NCBI GenBank assembly: GCA_030550025.1
Contig: JAUQQC010000005.1
Location: forward strand, 62,001 to 126,000
DNA: 64,000 nt
Source: Acidobacteriota bacterium
GTDB taxonomy: Bacteria; Acidobacteriota; Blastocatellia; HR10
Reading direction: 5' to 3'
Under the pieces are notes generated by a model. That model was not told the DNA's origin, ran no database searches, and saw only the letters and a program-made list of their open reading frames with translations. The number at the start of each line of letters is the position of its first letter. Positions within the stretch are counted from its first letter, which is position 1. A program made the translations under genes and the position numbers. Of the stretch, positions 37,177 through 46,752 are shown piece after piece.

Positions 37177-38124
37177 TCAGCTCGAGAACGTCGTTGAGCG
37201 AATGGTGTACGTCGGTCGCTCCATCATGCGGAAGTACATTCGGGCGAGATATTCGCCGATGATGCCCAGCGCGAGCAATTGCGCTCCGGAGAAGATCGCG
37301 ATCGTCGAGGCCAAAAAGGGAAAGCCCGGAACGCTGCCCCCCTGGATCAAATAACGCCCGACCACGTAAACCAGCACCCCGAGGCCAAAAAGGGAAAAAG
37401 CGAAGCCAATGACGCTGGCCAGTTGCAGCGGGAGGGTGCTGAAGCCCGTCATCATGTTGAGGGCGTGAGTGACGAGCTTCCCAAAAGTGTAGTGAGAGCT
37501 ACCGATCGGGCGCGGATCATGTCGAACGGCGACGGCAGCAAATCGAGTCGTCCCCCAGGTGAGCAACACATCAATCGAGACAAATGGGCCGTGATACCCA
37601 GCAAACGCTTGTCGAACCTGAGTACGAAAAGCGCGAAAGGCACTGACGTGGCGGGCCGTCTCGGCTCCCATCGCCCCCTGCAAGGCCAATTTCGTCAGGC
37701 GCGAAGCCAGATTCCGCCAAAACCCATGGGGGGGCTTGAGGGGAGTCCCGTAGACCACGTCATACCCTTCGGCCAGCTTCGCCAGAAGCTTGGGGATCTC
37801 CTCCGGAGGATGCTGCAAGTCATCGTCCATCGTCACAATGATCTCATAGCGCGCGGCTCGGATTCCACAGAGCAGGGCGTTGTGCTGCCCATAATTTCGC
37901 ATCAAGCGAATTCCCCGAACCCCTTCACGCTGCGCGGCGAGCTCGCGAATCACTTCCCAGCTCCGGTCGCTGCTTCCGTCATCCACTAAGATCACTTCCG
38001 CCGCCGACGCACAGGCCGCCAAAACAGCCTCAAGTCGCTGCACGAGCGAAGAGAGAATCGGCTCGCTGTTGAAGACAGGTACAACGACGGAGACCGTCGG
38101 ACGAACATCTCCCATAAGGTTCAC
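37177..38124 (-). CDS. GT2 polyprenyl-phosphate glycosyltransferase (ArnC/GtrB-like)
   Basis: VSVVVPVFNSEPIL...EVILVDDGSSDRSWEVI...MRNYGQHNALLCGIRAA...TMDDDLQHPPEEIPKLL and two C-terminal TM helices. Confidence 0.9.
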   Translation of the reverse strand: MNLMGDVRPTVSVVVPVFNSEPILSSLVQRLEAVLAACASAAEVILVDDGSSDRSWEVIRELAAQREGVRGIRLMRNYGQHNALLCGIRAARYEIIVTMDDDLQHPPEEIPKLLAKLAEGYDVVYGTPLKPPHGFWRNLASRLTKLALQGAMGAETARHVSAFRAFRTQVRQAFAGYHGPFVSIDVLLTWGTTRFAAVAVRHDPRPIGSSHYTFGKLVTHALNMMTGFSTLPLQLASVIGFAFSLFGLGVLVYVVGRYLIQGGSVPGFPFLASTIAIFSGAQLLALGIIGEYLARMYFRMMERPTYTIRSTTFSS

Positions 38125-38172
38125 GCCGACATTTTAGAAACCCGCCTCTCTGCCGTCAACCATCACCTCCCT

Positions 38173-39378
38173 TTAGCCAAACCACCGCAGGAGGTGATAC
38201 GAGAAGGCGGACGCAAGACTCCAGCCGATAGCCGGAAGAAGGAGCAGAAGTTGGCCGCGCGTACTCGATGTAGCCAGCACGGCGCATCGGCTCACGAGCA
38301 AGTAGTACATCGGGAGGCTGTAGATCAAATACCGCGGGAGGAAGAGCGGGAAAAGCACGAGCGAGACAAGAGTGAGCCCTACAATCGGGACCGCGAGCGT
38401 GAATAGCAGATACCCTGAGGGCATCACAAGCAGATCGCTGATCGCCATGGTAGAGCGCCGGACACGCAAAGCGGCCGCTAGCTCTCGCCGCCATTTCCAT
38501 CCGAGAGCGAGGAACGGAAGGCTCCAGGGTAAGAATCCATAGCGCATTGTATCGGGAAAGGGGAGCATCCCGTGAAAGGCCCCGAAGAGATAGATGGCCC
38601 CGGAGAGCGACCGCGCGCCGAGATCCTGCAATGTTTCGAGGTTTTCCCACGCTTGAGGATAAAACCGATGAACGATCAAGAGGAGGACGAGCGAAAGGAT
38701 TCCAAAAGGTAAGACCCCTTTCGCCCATGTCCACCATGAAGCCGCCGCCCCCATCTTCCGCCTCGCATAGAGGAAGAAGTAGAGGCCCTGTCCGAAGATG
38801 AAGAACCACGCGAAATAATGGGTCAGGCTCAAAAGGGCCACGGCAAGGACGAAGTGCCACGTTCGCCCTCCGCTCCCGACGAAGGTGCGAAAGAAAGAGA
38901 GGGTTAAAATCAGACCTCCCGCTTCGAGCATCGAGTACATTCTCGCTTCCGTCGCATAGTAGAGATGAAAATTTGAGAGGGCGAGCAAAAGCGCCGCCCA
39001 CAATCCCTCTCGTCGCGAGAACAATTCAACACCGCAGCGGTATAAGAGATAAAGGGCCAAAAGCGCGAAGATCAAAGAATAGATGCGAAGAGAGGGCAGC
39101 GATACGCCCGTCACCCCGACCCATATTTTGAGGAGACCGAAGTAAAGAGGAGGATACAGGAGATCGGCGCGTCGGGCCATAGTCGTCAAAGGGTGACCGA
39201 CGGCTTCGAGCGTGACGCGTTCATCCGCGTCCGGCTCTCGCCCCATATAGCCGAGCGCGAAGACACCGATGGTGAACCCGATGAGCAAGAGGAAGAGGAG
39301 AAAGGCATCCCTTGAACGCTCACTCGCCCCCCTCCCCCTCGCAGGCGAAATTGTCCCCGCGAAGCACGCGCTCAGCAT
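38173..39378 (-). CDS. GT39/PMT-like polytopic glycosyltransferase
   Basis: GREPDADERVTLEAVGHPLTTMARRADLLYPPLYFGLLKIWVGVTGVSLPSLRIYSLIF; multiple TM helices. Confidence 0.75.
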   Translation of the reverse strand: MLSACFAGTISPARGRGASERSRDAFLLFLLLIGFTIGVFALGYMGREPDADERVTLEAVGHPLTTMARRADLLYPPLYFGLLKIWVGVTGVSLPSLRIYSLIFALLALYLLYRCGVELFSRREGLWAALLLALSNFHLYYATEARMYSMLEAGGLILTLSFFRTFVGSGGRTWHFVLAVALLSLTHYFAWFFIFGQGLYFFLYARRKMGAAASWWTWAKGVLPFGILSLVLLLIVHRFYPQAWENLETLQDLGARSLSGAIYLFGAFHGMLPFPDTMRYGFLPWSLPFLALGWKWRRELAAALRVRRSTMAISDLLVMPSGYLLFTLAVPIVGLTLVSLVLFPLFLPRYLIYSLPMYYLLVSRCAVLATSSTRGQLLLLLPAIGWSLASAFSYHLLRWFG

Positions 39379-39424
39379 AGATCTCCTTTAAATGGCGGCG
39401 GGATTATAGAAGCTCTTTCTCTCT

Positions 39425-39454
39425 TTGACAAGCCCCCTTTCGATGCCCTATGGT
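39425..39454 (+). promoter_or_regulatory. Promoter TTGACA-18-TATGGT upstream of S9 peptidase
   Basis: Consensus -35 at 39425-39430, -10 at 39449-39454; gene starts at 39499 with AAAGGAGGGGGGAGG RBS. Confidence 0.55.
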
Positions 39455-39498
39455 TTGGCGAAATACGAGGAGAGCTGACTCGAAAGGAGGGGGGAGGT

Positions 39499-41712
39499 AT
39501 GAGATGGCGTCTTCGGATGTTCGGTTGGATCTTCATTGGGTTGATCTGGTCGGCGGGGGTGGAGCGCTTCGCCGTGGCGCAACGTCCGCAGCGGGGGATG
39601 ACATTCATGGACGTTCTGGAGTTGCGTACGGTCGGCGATCCGGCGCTCTCTCCCAATGGGAGATGGCTGCTCTACACGGTGACGACGCTCAACTGGAAGG
39701 AGGGGAAGCGGTTTCGCGACCTCTTCCTCGTTCCGACAACCGGCGGTCCATCGCGCCAGATGACGTTCACGGCGAACAAGGAGGAGTATAGTCCGGCTTG
39801 GTCCCGCGATGGAACGTTTTTCGCCTTCCTCTCGGATCGTGAGGGGAACCCGCAGCTTTATTTTATGCGTCCGGACGGGGGCGAAGCGCGCCGCGTGACC
39901 GACCACAAAGATGGGATCGAACGCTTCGCCTTCAGCCGCGATGGGCGCTGGCTCGCTTTCACCGCCGGAAAGGAGGGAGAGCGCCAACTTTGGCTTCTGC
40001 CCGCCCGCTTCGACGCAGAAACCCCGATTCCCCTGACCAAGCACGAGACGGGCATCCTGCGGTGGGAGTGGAGTCCGGATAGCCAGCGAATCTATTTCAC
40101 GTCTCCCGATTTCGTGGACAAACTCGATCGGGAACGACGGGAGAAGAAGTTCGACGTGCGCATCGTGGACCAACCGAAGCCGCCCGTCCATCTGTGGGCC
40201 GTGGACGTGGAGACGAAGGCCGTGAAGCGATGGACGTCGGGCTCGGACTATAGCGTCGCCTCGTTCGTGATCTCCAAAGACCATCGCTTCCTCGCCTTTC
40301 GCGGGGCTTCGACCTTCCGCTACGCGACGGGCGAAGAGGCCGAGGTCTATCGGCTGGATCTCGCGACCGGCACCGTCGAGCAGCTCACGCGAAACGCGGT
40401 GAGCGAAGGGGCAATGAGTTTCTCGCCCGATGGCGCGTGGTTGGCCTTCACGGCTCCCGATGACTTCACCTATATGCGCAACCTGCGCATTTATCTTGCG
40501 CCGACGCGTGGGGGATCGGCGCGCGAGTTGGAGACGACCTTCGATGGCGATGTCTCTATCGGCTTTTGGGGCAAGGATGGGAAGACGATCTACTTCACCG
40601 AAGGCGTCGGGGTTAACACCCATCTCTTCGCCATCTCCGTGGAGACGGGTCGCGTCACACAACTCACGCAGGAGACAGGGGTCCTCTCCGCTACGTTCGA
40701 TGAAGACACGGGGTTGCTCCTTTTGACGTTCACTGATCCGAAGAACCCGCCCGATTTCTACATCACCACGTTGGACAAAGTCGGCCAACGATCGCAATGG
40801 ACGCGCTTGACGCGGGCGAATCCGCAGATCGAGGAGATCGCTCTCGGCGAATACGAGACCGTTCGGTGGAAGAGCACCGACGGACAGATGGTCGAAGGCA
40901 TCCTCGTCAAACCGGTCAACTACGAGCCGGGGAGGCGGTACCCACTGATCGTCCAGTTGCATGGCGGTCCGGCTGCGGCGTACATGAATTCCTTTTCGGG
41001 AACCTACGGCACGTATGTGCACGTCTTCGCCGCGAACGGCTATGTCGTGTTTCAGCCCAACTATCGTGGCTCATCCAATTACGGCGAACGGTTTAAGATG
41101 CAAATCGCGGGCGACTATTTCCGGCAAGGGTATGAAGATATTATGACCGGTGTGGACGAACTGATCGCGCGGGGAATTGCCGATCCGGAGAAGCTCGGCA
41201 TGATGGGATGGAGCGCCGGCGGCCACTTCTCTAACTGGACGCTCGTGCAGACCGATCGCTTCAAGGCAATCTCCACCGGCGCCGGAGCCGTGAACTGGAT
41301 CTCCATGTACGCGCAGACGGATGTGCAAGTCCCTCGCGAATTCTATTTCAAAGGGCGGCCATATGAGAATTGGGACCACTACGTCGCGGTCTCGCCCATC
41401 CGCTACATCACGCGCGCGAAGACGCCGACGCTCATTCACGTGGGGGAAGCAGATCCGCGCGTGCCACGCCCGCAGAGCGAAGAGCTGCATATGGCCTTGA
41501 AGAAGCTCGGCGTGCCGACCGAGTTCATCATCTATCCGAATATGCCGCACGGATTGACGAATCCTCGGTATCAACTCGTGAAGATGGTCGCCGAGTTCCA
41601 GTGGTTCGAGAAATGGCTCAAAGGGAAAGAACCGTGGCTCGACTGGAAGGTCTTGCTCGATACCTTGCGGGAGGAGGAAGCGAAGGAGCCCAAGCCGACG
41701 GACGAGCGATGA
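39499..41712 (+). CDS. S9 family prolyl oligopeptidase (secreted)
   Basis: Signal peptide, WD/TolB-like propeller (ALSPNGRWLLY...), catalytic GMMGWSAGGHFSNW, C-terminal His in MPHGL. Confidence 0.95.
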   Translation: MRWRLRMFGWIFIGLIWSAGVERFAVAQRPQRGMTFMDVLELRTVGDPALSPNGRWLLYTVTTLNWKEGKRFRDLFLVPTTGGPSRQMTFTANKEEYSPAWSRDGTFFAFLSDREGNPQLYFMRPDGGEARRVTDHKDGIERFAFSRDGRWLAFTAGKEGERQLWLLPARFDAETPIPLTKHETGILRWEWSPDSQRIYFTSPDFVDKLDRERREKKFDVRIVDQPKPPVHLWAVDVETKAVKRWTSGSDYSVASFVISKDHRFLAFRGASTFRYATGEEAEVYRLDLATGTVEQLTRNAVSEGAMSFSPDGAWLAFTAPDDFTYMRNLRIYLAPTRGGSARELETTFDGDVSIGFWGKDGKTIYFTEGVGVNTHLFAISVETGRVTQLTQETGVLSATFDEDTGLLLLTFTDPKNPPDFYITTLDKVGQRSQWTRLTRANPQIEEIALGEYETVRWKSTDGQMVEGILVKPVNYEPGRRYPLIVQLHGGPAAAYMNSFSGTYGTYVHVFAANGYVVFQPNYRGSSNYGERFKMQIAGDYFRQGYEDIMTGVDELIARGIADPEKLGMMGWSAGGHFSNWTLVQTDRFKAISTGAGAVNWISMYAQTDVQVPREFYFKGRPYENWDHYVAVSPIRYITRAKTPTLIHVGEADPRVPRPQSEELHMALKKLGVPTEFIIYPNMPHGLTNPRYQLVKMVAEFQWFEKWLKGKEPWLDWKVLLDTLREEEAKEPKPTDER

Positions 41713-41754
41713 TCCCCAAGTGAAAGGCGCGCGCTCAACCAGCGCCTGTCTTCG

Positions 41755-41807
41755 GGGGGCTCCCTCCGGCGCGCAGGAGTCCCCCGCGCGATCGAATCGT
41801 CGCGCGG
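41755..41807. terminator. Convergent hairpin cluster between S9 peptidase and hemerythrin genes
   Basis: Stem GGGGGCTCC/GGAGTCCCCC (41755-41785) followed by CCGCGCGA/TCGCGCGG (41784-41807). Confidence 0.4.
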
Positions 41808-41832
41808 AACGCTCTCCAGCTTCGTCCCGCTA

Positions 41833-42303
41833 TCATCGAGAGCCCGCGGCCAATCGCTCGGCGATCACCGCTCCTGCCCGCCGGGCTTCTTCCGGCGGCA
41901 TTCGCTCCTCAAAGATTGGGAACAAGATGCGCTCCTCCTTCCGAATATGATCGTGGAGGAGGGCGCCGAATGCCCGAAGCGTCTCCGCCGAAGGGAAGGC
42001 GTCCATCGAATGGCGTAACTCTTCGATCCATTCACGAAAGCGCTCATGCTCCTGCTGCAACTCCGCAAGGAGATCGAGGTGCCCGAGGGTTGCCTCCATG
42101 AGGGGAAACAATCCCTCCTCCTCGGCCGCGAAATGGGGCCGGAGATCGCTTTCGAAAAAGAAGACGACCGCGCGCGCGAGCTGTCGCAGCGTTTCTACAT
42201 CAGGTGAGGTGTGGGTCAGCGCATGTCGAATGCGAAGGCTCAGCACCAACCCGTGATGGTGCCCATGCGAAAGCGGGATCAAACTCTCATGCCGTCGCGC
42301 CAT
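41833..42303 (-). CDS. Hemerythrin HHE-domain protein
   Basis: LSHGHHHGLVLSLRI...HFAAEEEGLFP...QEHERFREWIEEL...LHDHIRKEERILFPIFEE. Confidence 0.9.
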   Translation of the reverse strand: MARRHESLIPLSHGHHHGLVLSLRIRHALTHTSPDVETLRQLARAVVFFFESDLRPHFAAEEEGLFPLMEATLGHLDLLAELQQEHERFREWIEELRHSMDAFPSAETLRAFGALLHDHIRKEERILFPIFEERMPPEEARRAGAVIAERLAAGSR

Positions 42304-42873
42304 TGTCTTTCTCCCCCGCCAATGAAGAACGCACGCGCCCCATCGCGCTGCGCACACAGCTTCCTCAATTTGAGGAGAGCATGCTGCTCGTCAAGTCCGC
42401 AGACGATGGGATGCACATGAGCGCTGCTCCCGAAGAGCCGAACGAACGGCTCGCATCGTTCGATCTCTGGGCCGAAGGAATTCGTCGCACGAATGCAATG
42501 ATGTGTGGGGCGGCGCGCCCGATCGCTCCCTCGAGCGAAATATCGCGCGCGCGAAGCATCCCGAGCAATCGGCCTTTAATACGTCCCACCACCGCTTCGA
42601 CAGGGACTCAAACGAGCGAAGGTCCATCGCCAAGCCGCCACGCGGAAGAGGAGCGTACATGCCGAGTGCTCGCACGCGGGGGTATCTCGCTTCACACAGG
42701 CGCGCGCTAAGCCCTCGCACTGCCGAGCAAGCTATGGGACTCTTCCCCAAATGCACAATTGGCGCGAGCATCTCGCCGATCTGATCTCGAAGATGACCAG
42801 GAAGGCCACGGTCGCTCCATCAAACGAGCAACGACCTATCCCCCACTCCGGCGAGCCGTGCCCGAGGAACACC

Positions 42874-43587
42874 TCACATAAAGCCGGGGAGAAACAGCTC
42901 ACGGAATCCTCGCCCAGAGTGAGCGCTTGTCGTCACTCCCAACAACTCCTTGAGGCGGGCGAGCGCGCGAGGATCCATGCGAGTCGCGGCTTCCGCTCTT
43001 TGACAGGCGAATACGAGGACATCCCCCTCCGCCAGACAATGAATAAGCCCCAAGCGCAGCGCCTCCGCTGCCGAAATCCGCTCGGCGGTGAGGAGAAGAT
43101 ACAGCGCCTCGGCTTGCCCGATCGCGCGCGGCAAGCGAGCCGTTCCTCCCCATCCCGTGATCAGACCAAGACGCGCGCCCGGATGGGCGAAGACGGATCG
43201 CGCCGTAGCGTAGCGCAGATCACATGCGAGCGCCAGATCTAATCCTCCGCCCATGCAGTATCCATCAATGGCGGCGATGAAAAGCGATCGCGCGCGCTCG
43301 ATACGGTGAAACAGCCACTGCCCGTACCGAGAGAACGCAAGCGCTTCCCGAGGCGCCAGACGATGCACTTCCCGCAGATCGGCCCCGGCGATGAACCCCT
43401 TCCCCTCCGCTCCGGCAAGGATCACGGCCGCGATGTCCTCCCGTCGCTCTACGGCCTCGACGATGGCCTGCAATTCGGCGAGCGCATCGAGACTGAGCAC
43501 GTTAGGGGCTGCGGAAGCCCCCGCGCGATCGAAAACGACGACCCAATATCCCCACCGCTCCTCTACGCGAAAATTCCTGAACCTCAT
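42874..43587 (-). CDS. Enoyl-CoA hydratase/isomerase family protein
   Basis: VILAGAEGKGFIAGADLREV...AAIDGYCMGGGLDLALACDLRYAT...ARLGLITGWGGTARLPRAIG. Confidence 0.92.
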   Translation of the reverse strand: MRFRNFRVEERWGYWVVVFDRAGASAAPNVLSLDALAELQAIVEAVERREDIAAVILAGAEGKGFIAGADLREVHRLAPREALAFSRYGQWLFHRIERARSLFIAAIDGYCMGGGLDLALACDLRYATARSVFAHPGARLGLITGWGGTARLPRAIGQAEALYLLLTAERISAAEALRLGLIHCLAEGDVLVFACQRAEAATRMDPRALARLKELLGVTTSAHSGRGFRELFLPGFM

Positions 43588-43690
43588 CGCCTATCCTGAA
43601 TCGAGTCCCCCCAAAGAAGCGATACGCGCGAGGGTCACACCGCTCGCCCGAGGGCCCGGGTTCCCGATCTGGAGCGCGCGCAGTTCGGAC

Positions 43691-45184
43691 TCACTGAAGC
43701 TTCGAGAGCGGACGACCTTCGGCGTCCAAGACCTCAACCGGCCCAAACGGAGCCAGAACCTCGCGGATTCGCGGTGCCTCTCCAACGGCAACAATCTGCA
43801 GCCGCGTGAGATCAAGATACTTCCGCGCGACCCGCTGTATATCGTGAGCTTCGATGGCGAAGATCTTCTGCGGGTAGGTGTCCCAATAATCGGCCGGCAG
43901 GTTGTAGATCTTCTGCGTGATGATATTCTGCAATAGCTCTTGCGGACGCTCGAGCGAAAGGGCGAAGCTCCCGACCAACGCGCGCTTGGCGTTCTCCAAC
44001 TCTTCAGCCGAGACCAGCTCATCGCGCAAACGCTGTAGCTCGTAGAGGAACTCTCGCATCGCGCCCTCGGTCACTTCGGTCCGAACGGCAGCGCTTGCCT
44101 CCCATACGCCGCGGAATTTCGAGCTGGTGAACGAGCTATAGGCCCCATATGTGTAGCCCTTGTCTTCACGCAGATTCAAGAAAAGACGCCCTGTCGGTCC
44201 CCCGCCGAGGATGTGATTTGCGATGAGCAAGGCGAAATACTCCGGATCCGTCCGCGTGATCCCCAACACGCCCAACTGGATGACGGTCTGCGGCGATCCC
44301 GGTCGGTGAATGAGGTGGATCTTCCGCGAGGGTTGAGGCGGAACCGGAGGGATCTCCACGCGTGGGATCTCAGCAGGCGCCCAATCCCCAAAGAATCGTT
44401 CGACCTTGGGAAGAAGCTCCTGAAGCGTTATATCGCCGACGACCGCCAAGAAGGCATTATTCGGACGATAATACGTCGCGTGGAACCGAGCGAGCGCGTC
44501 CGAGGTGAGCCGATGAACCGATTCCACAGGAGGGACCATCCATCCGGCCGGATGATCCCCGTAGAGCGCGCGATTGAACCGCTCTTGGGCAAGGAACTGT
44601 GGGAGAGAGCGCTGCAATTGAAGCTGCGCGAGCGTGCGCGTCTTATAGCGCTCAACCTCTTCGGGCGGAAAAGTGGGATGGCGAATGATGTCGGCGAAGA
44701 GATCGAGCGCATCGTCTAAGACCTCGACCAGCCCCGACATACTCACGGTACTCGTCAGCGAGGAGAGGCCACTTGTAGCGCTGAATGTGACCCCGAGCGT
44801 ATCCAAGTGCTCGGCGATCTCTCGGCTCGTGCGGCGTTTCGTCCCCTCCCGCAAAAGCGCCGCCGTGAACTGCGCCAATCCACGATGATCGGGAGGATCG
44901 GCCAGTCCCCCGCTTCGGATCACCATCTGCATCGTGAACGTCGGGATGCGATGATCCTCAAGGAGAACGACCTCGAGCCCGTTCTTCAGCCGCGCTTCGC
45001 GTGGGCGGGGAAGGCGCACGCGGAGGATCTCGCGATTGACCGGAGCCCTTCCCTTGACAATGGCTCCCTTGATGGATTGACCTGTGGGACCAGGCATCTG
45101 CGGTCCACCCGGTCCTTGTGCGCTCACCCCAGAGAGGGAGAGCGCGAGTAGTGCACAGAATGAGACGGTGATCCGGATTCTCAT
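43691..45184 (-). CDS. M16 peptidase-like subunit, HxxEH motif degenerate
   Basis: M16 fold text (LKNGLEVVLLEDHRIPTFTMQMVIRSGGLADPPDHRGLAQFTAALLREGT) with no HxxEH. Confidence 0.88.
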   Translation of the reverse strand: MRIRITVSFCALLALSLSGVSAQGPGGPQMPGPTGQSIKGAIVKGRAPVNREILRVRLPRPREARLKNGLEVVLLEDHRIPTFTMQMVIRSGGLADPPDHRGLAQFTAALLREGTKRRTSREIAEHLDTLGVTFSATSGLSSLTSTVSMSGLVEVLDDALDLFADIIRHPTFPPEEVERYKTRTLAQLQLQRSLPQFLAQERFNRALYGDHPAGWMVPPVESVHRLTSDALARFHATYYRPNNAFLAVVGDITLQELLPKVERFFGDWAPAEIPRVEIPPVPPQPSRKIHLIHRPGSPQTVIQLGVLGITRTDPEYFALLIANHILGGGPTGRLFLNLREDKGYTYGAYSSFTSSKFRGVWEASAAVRTEVTEGAMREFLYELQRLRDELVSAEELENAKRALVGSFALSLERPQELLQNIITQKIYNLPADYWDTYPQKIFAIEAHDIQRVARKYLDLTRLQIVAVGEAPRIREVLAPFGPVEVLDAEGRPLSKLQ

Positions 45185-46551
45185 CGTCCTCCCTCCTCTT
45201 GACCGGATGTCGACGACGGCGCGGCCTTCGGCACCGTGATGACGACCGTGCGGTTCGTCGGACGCAGGTACCGTTGAGCCACGCGTTGCACATCGTCCTT
45301 AGTGACGGCCATGAGTCGCTCCAACCGGGTGTTGATCACATGAGGATCGCCGTAGTAGACGGCATACTGGCCAAGCAAGATGGCGCGCGAGAGCGAGCTG
45401 GCGATCGAGCTGATGAACGCGCGGCGCGCCGTGTTCTTCGCCTTCGCTAACTCCCAATCGGCGATGGGCTCGCGCTGCAGCCGCTCGATCTCCTCGGTGA
45501 TTGCGGCTTCGACGTCCTCCACTCGTTTCCCCGGCCGAAGCGTCGCCGTGATGTAGAAGCCACCGGGAGCGCGCTTTTCATCCATGAACCCGCCGACACT
45601 CGTCACCAGCTCCTTTTCCCGCACGAGCTTCTGATAGAGTCGCGAACTCTGTCCGCCGTGGAGAACGTTCGCCAGCACCTGAAGGGCATAGAAGTCCGGC
45701 GTATTCCCCGGCACGGTTTTGAACGCGATGTCCACGCGCGGCAGTCGCGCCAACGGGTCCTCGACCGTCGCCCGTCGCTCGGCCATCTGCTCGGGCTCGG
45801 TCACATCCACCGGCGGAGGATCGGGCTGCCGCGGAATCCCCCCGAAGTATTTGCGAATTTTCGCCAACGCCTCCTCGGTTCGGAAAGCTCCGACGAGCGT
45901 CAACACGGCGTTATTCGGGGCATAGTAGATGCGGAAGAACTCGCGCACGTCTTCCAGAGTCGCGGCATTGAGGTCTTCCATCGAGCCGATGACCGAATGC
46001 TTGTACGCGAAGTTGTCGTAGAGCAACTCCTGCAGCTTCTCCCGAGCTCGCCCATAGGGCTGATTATCCAAGCCCAACCGTCGCTCCTCTTGCACGACCT
46101 GCCGCTGGTTGTCGAGATTCTGCTGGCTGACGTCAAGACTCCGCATGCGATCGGCTTCCAGAAAAAGCACGAGATCGAGCTGATTGGCTGGCACCGTCTG
46201 GAAGTAATTCGTGCGCTCCTCGTTGGTCGTCCCGTTCATCGTCCCCCCGGTGTTGAAGATGAGGAGGAAATGCTCGCCCTTGCCGACATTCTCCGAGCCT
46301 TGGAACATCATATGCTCGAAGAGATGGGCGAATCCCGTGCGCCCCGGACGCTCATTACGCGACCCCACGTTGTAGGTGACGCAGAGCGAGACGACCGGCG
46401 CGCTGTGATCCTCGACCAGGATCACGCGCAGGCCGTTCTCCAGACGCACGTCGGTGAATGCGACCTTGACCGGCTTCGGCCCCTGAGCGACGGCCGTCGC
46501 CGCGAAGACGAGGAGTCCAGCGACAATATGAAAGCTCTTTCGGACGTTCAT
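45181..46551 (-). CDS. M16 peptidase, catalytically competent
   Basis: LENGLRVILVEDHSAPVVSLCVTYNVGSRNERPGRTGFAHLFEHMMFQGS (HLFEH). Overlaps the partner gene by 4 bp. Confidence 0.94.
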   Translation of the reverse strand: MNVRKSFHIVAGLLVFAATAVAQGPKPVKVAFTDVRLENGLRVILVEDHSAPVVSLCVTYNVGSRNERPGRTGFAHLFEHMMFQGSENVGKGEHFLLIFNTGGTMNGTTNEERTNYFQTVPANQLDLVLFLEADRMRSLDVSQQNLDNQRQVVQEERRLGLDNQPYGRAREKLQELLYDNFAYKHSVIGSMEDLNAATLEDVREFFRIYYAPNNAVLTLVGAFRTEEALAKIRKYFGGIPRQPDPPPVDVTEPEQMAERRATVEDPLARLPRVDIAFKTVPGNTPDFYALQVLANVLHGGQSSRLYQKLVREKELVTSVGGFMDEKRAPGGFYITATLRPGKRVEDVEAAITEEIERLQREPIADWELAKAKNTARRAFISSIASSLSRAILLGQYAVYYGDPHVINTRLERLMAVTKDDVQRVAQRYLRPTNRTVVITVPKAAPSSTSGQEEGGR

Positions 46552-46725
46552 CGCTCTTCCTCCTAGCTGGGAGGCATCCAGAGTCGAGACCGCCCCTCAT
46601 TCACCGGAGGCGGTTGGGGCCACAAAATGCTCACTCTGCGGACTTGCTCCCCCATGGTCTGCGCACCAAGCATAGCAACGCTGGATGCGGGTCGCAAGTT
46701 CCACGAATTCGTGCCGCCGATATGG

Positions 46726-46731
46726 TATAAT
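46726..46731 (+). promoter_or_regulatory. TATAAT -10 element upstream of threonine ammonia-lyase
   Basis: Exact TATAAT; no convincing -35. Confidence 0.3.
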
Positions 46732-46752
46732 TCGCCCCCGTTGAGAGAAGCT

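Noticed and set aside
39448-41022. 524-aa minus ORF opposite the S9 peptidase
   Set aside because: Long but lacks family motifs; the sense strand has a complete peptidase with promoter and RBS.
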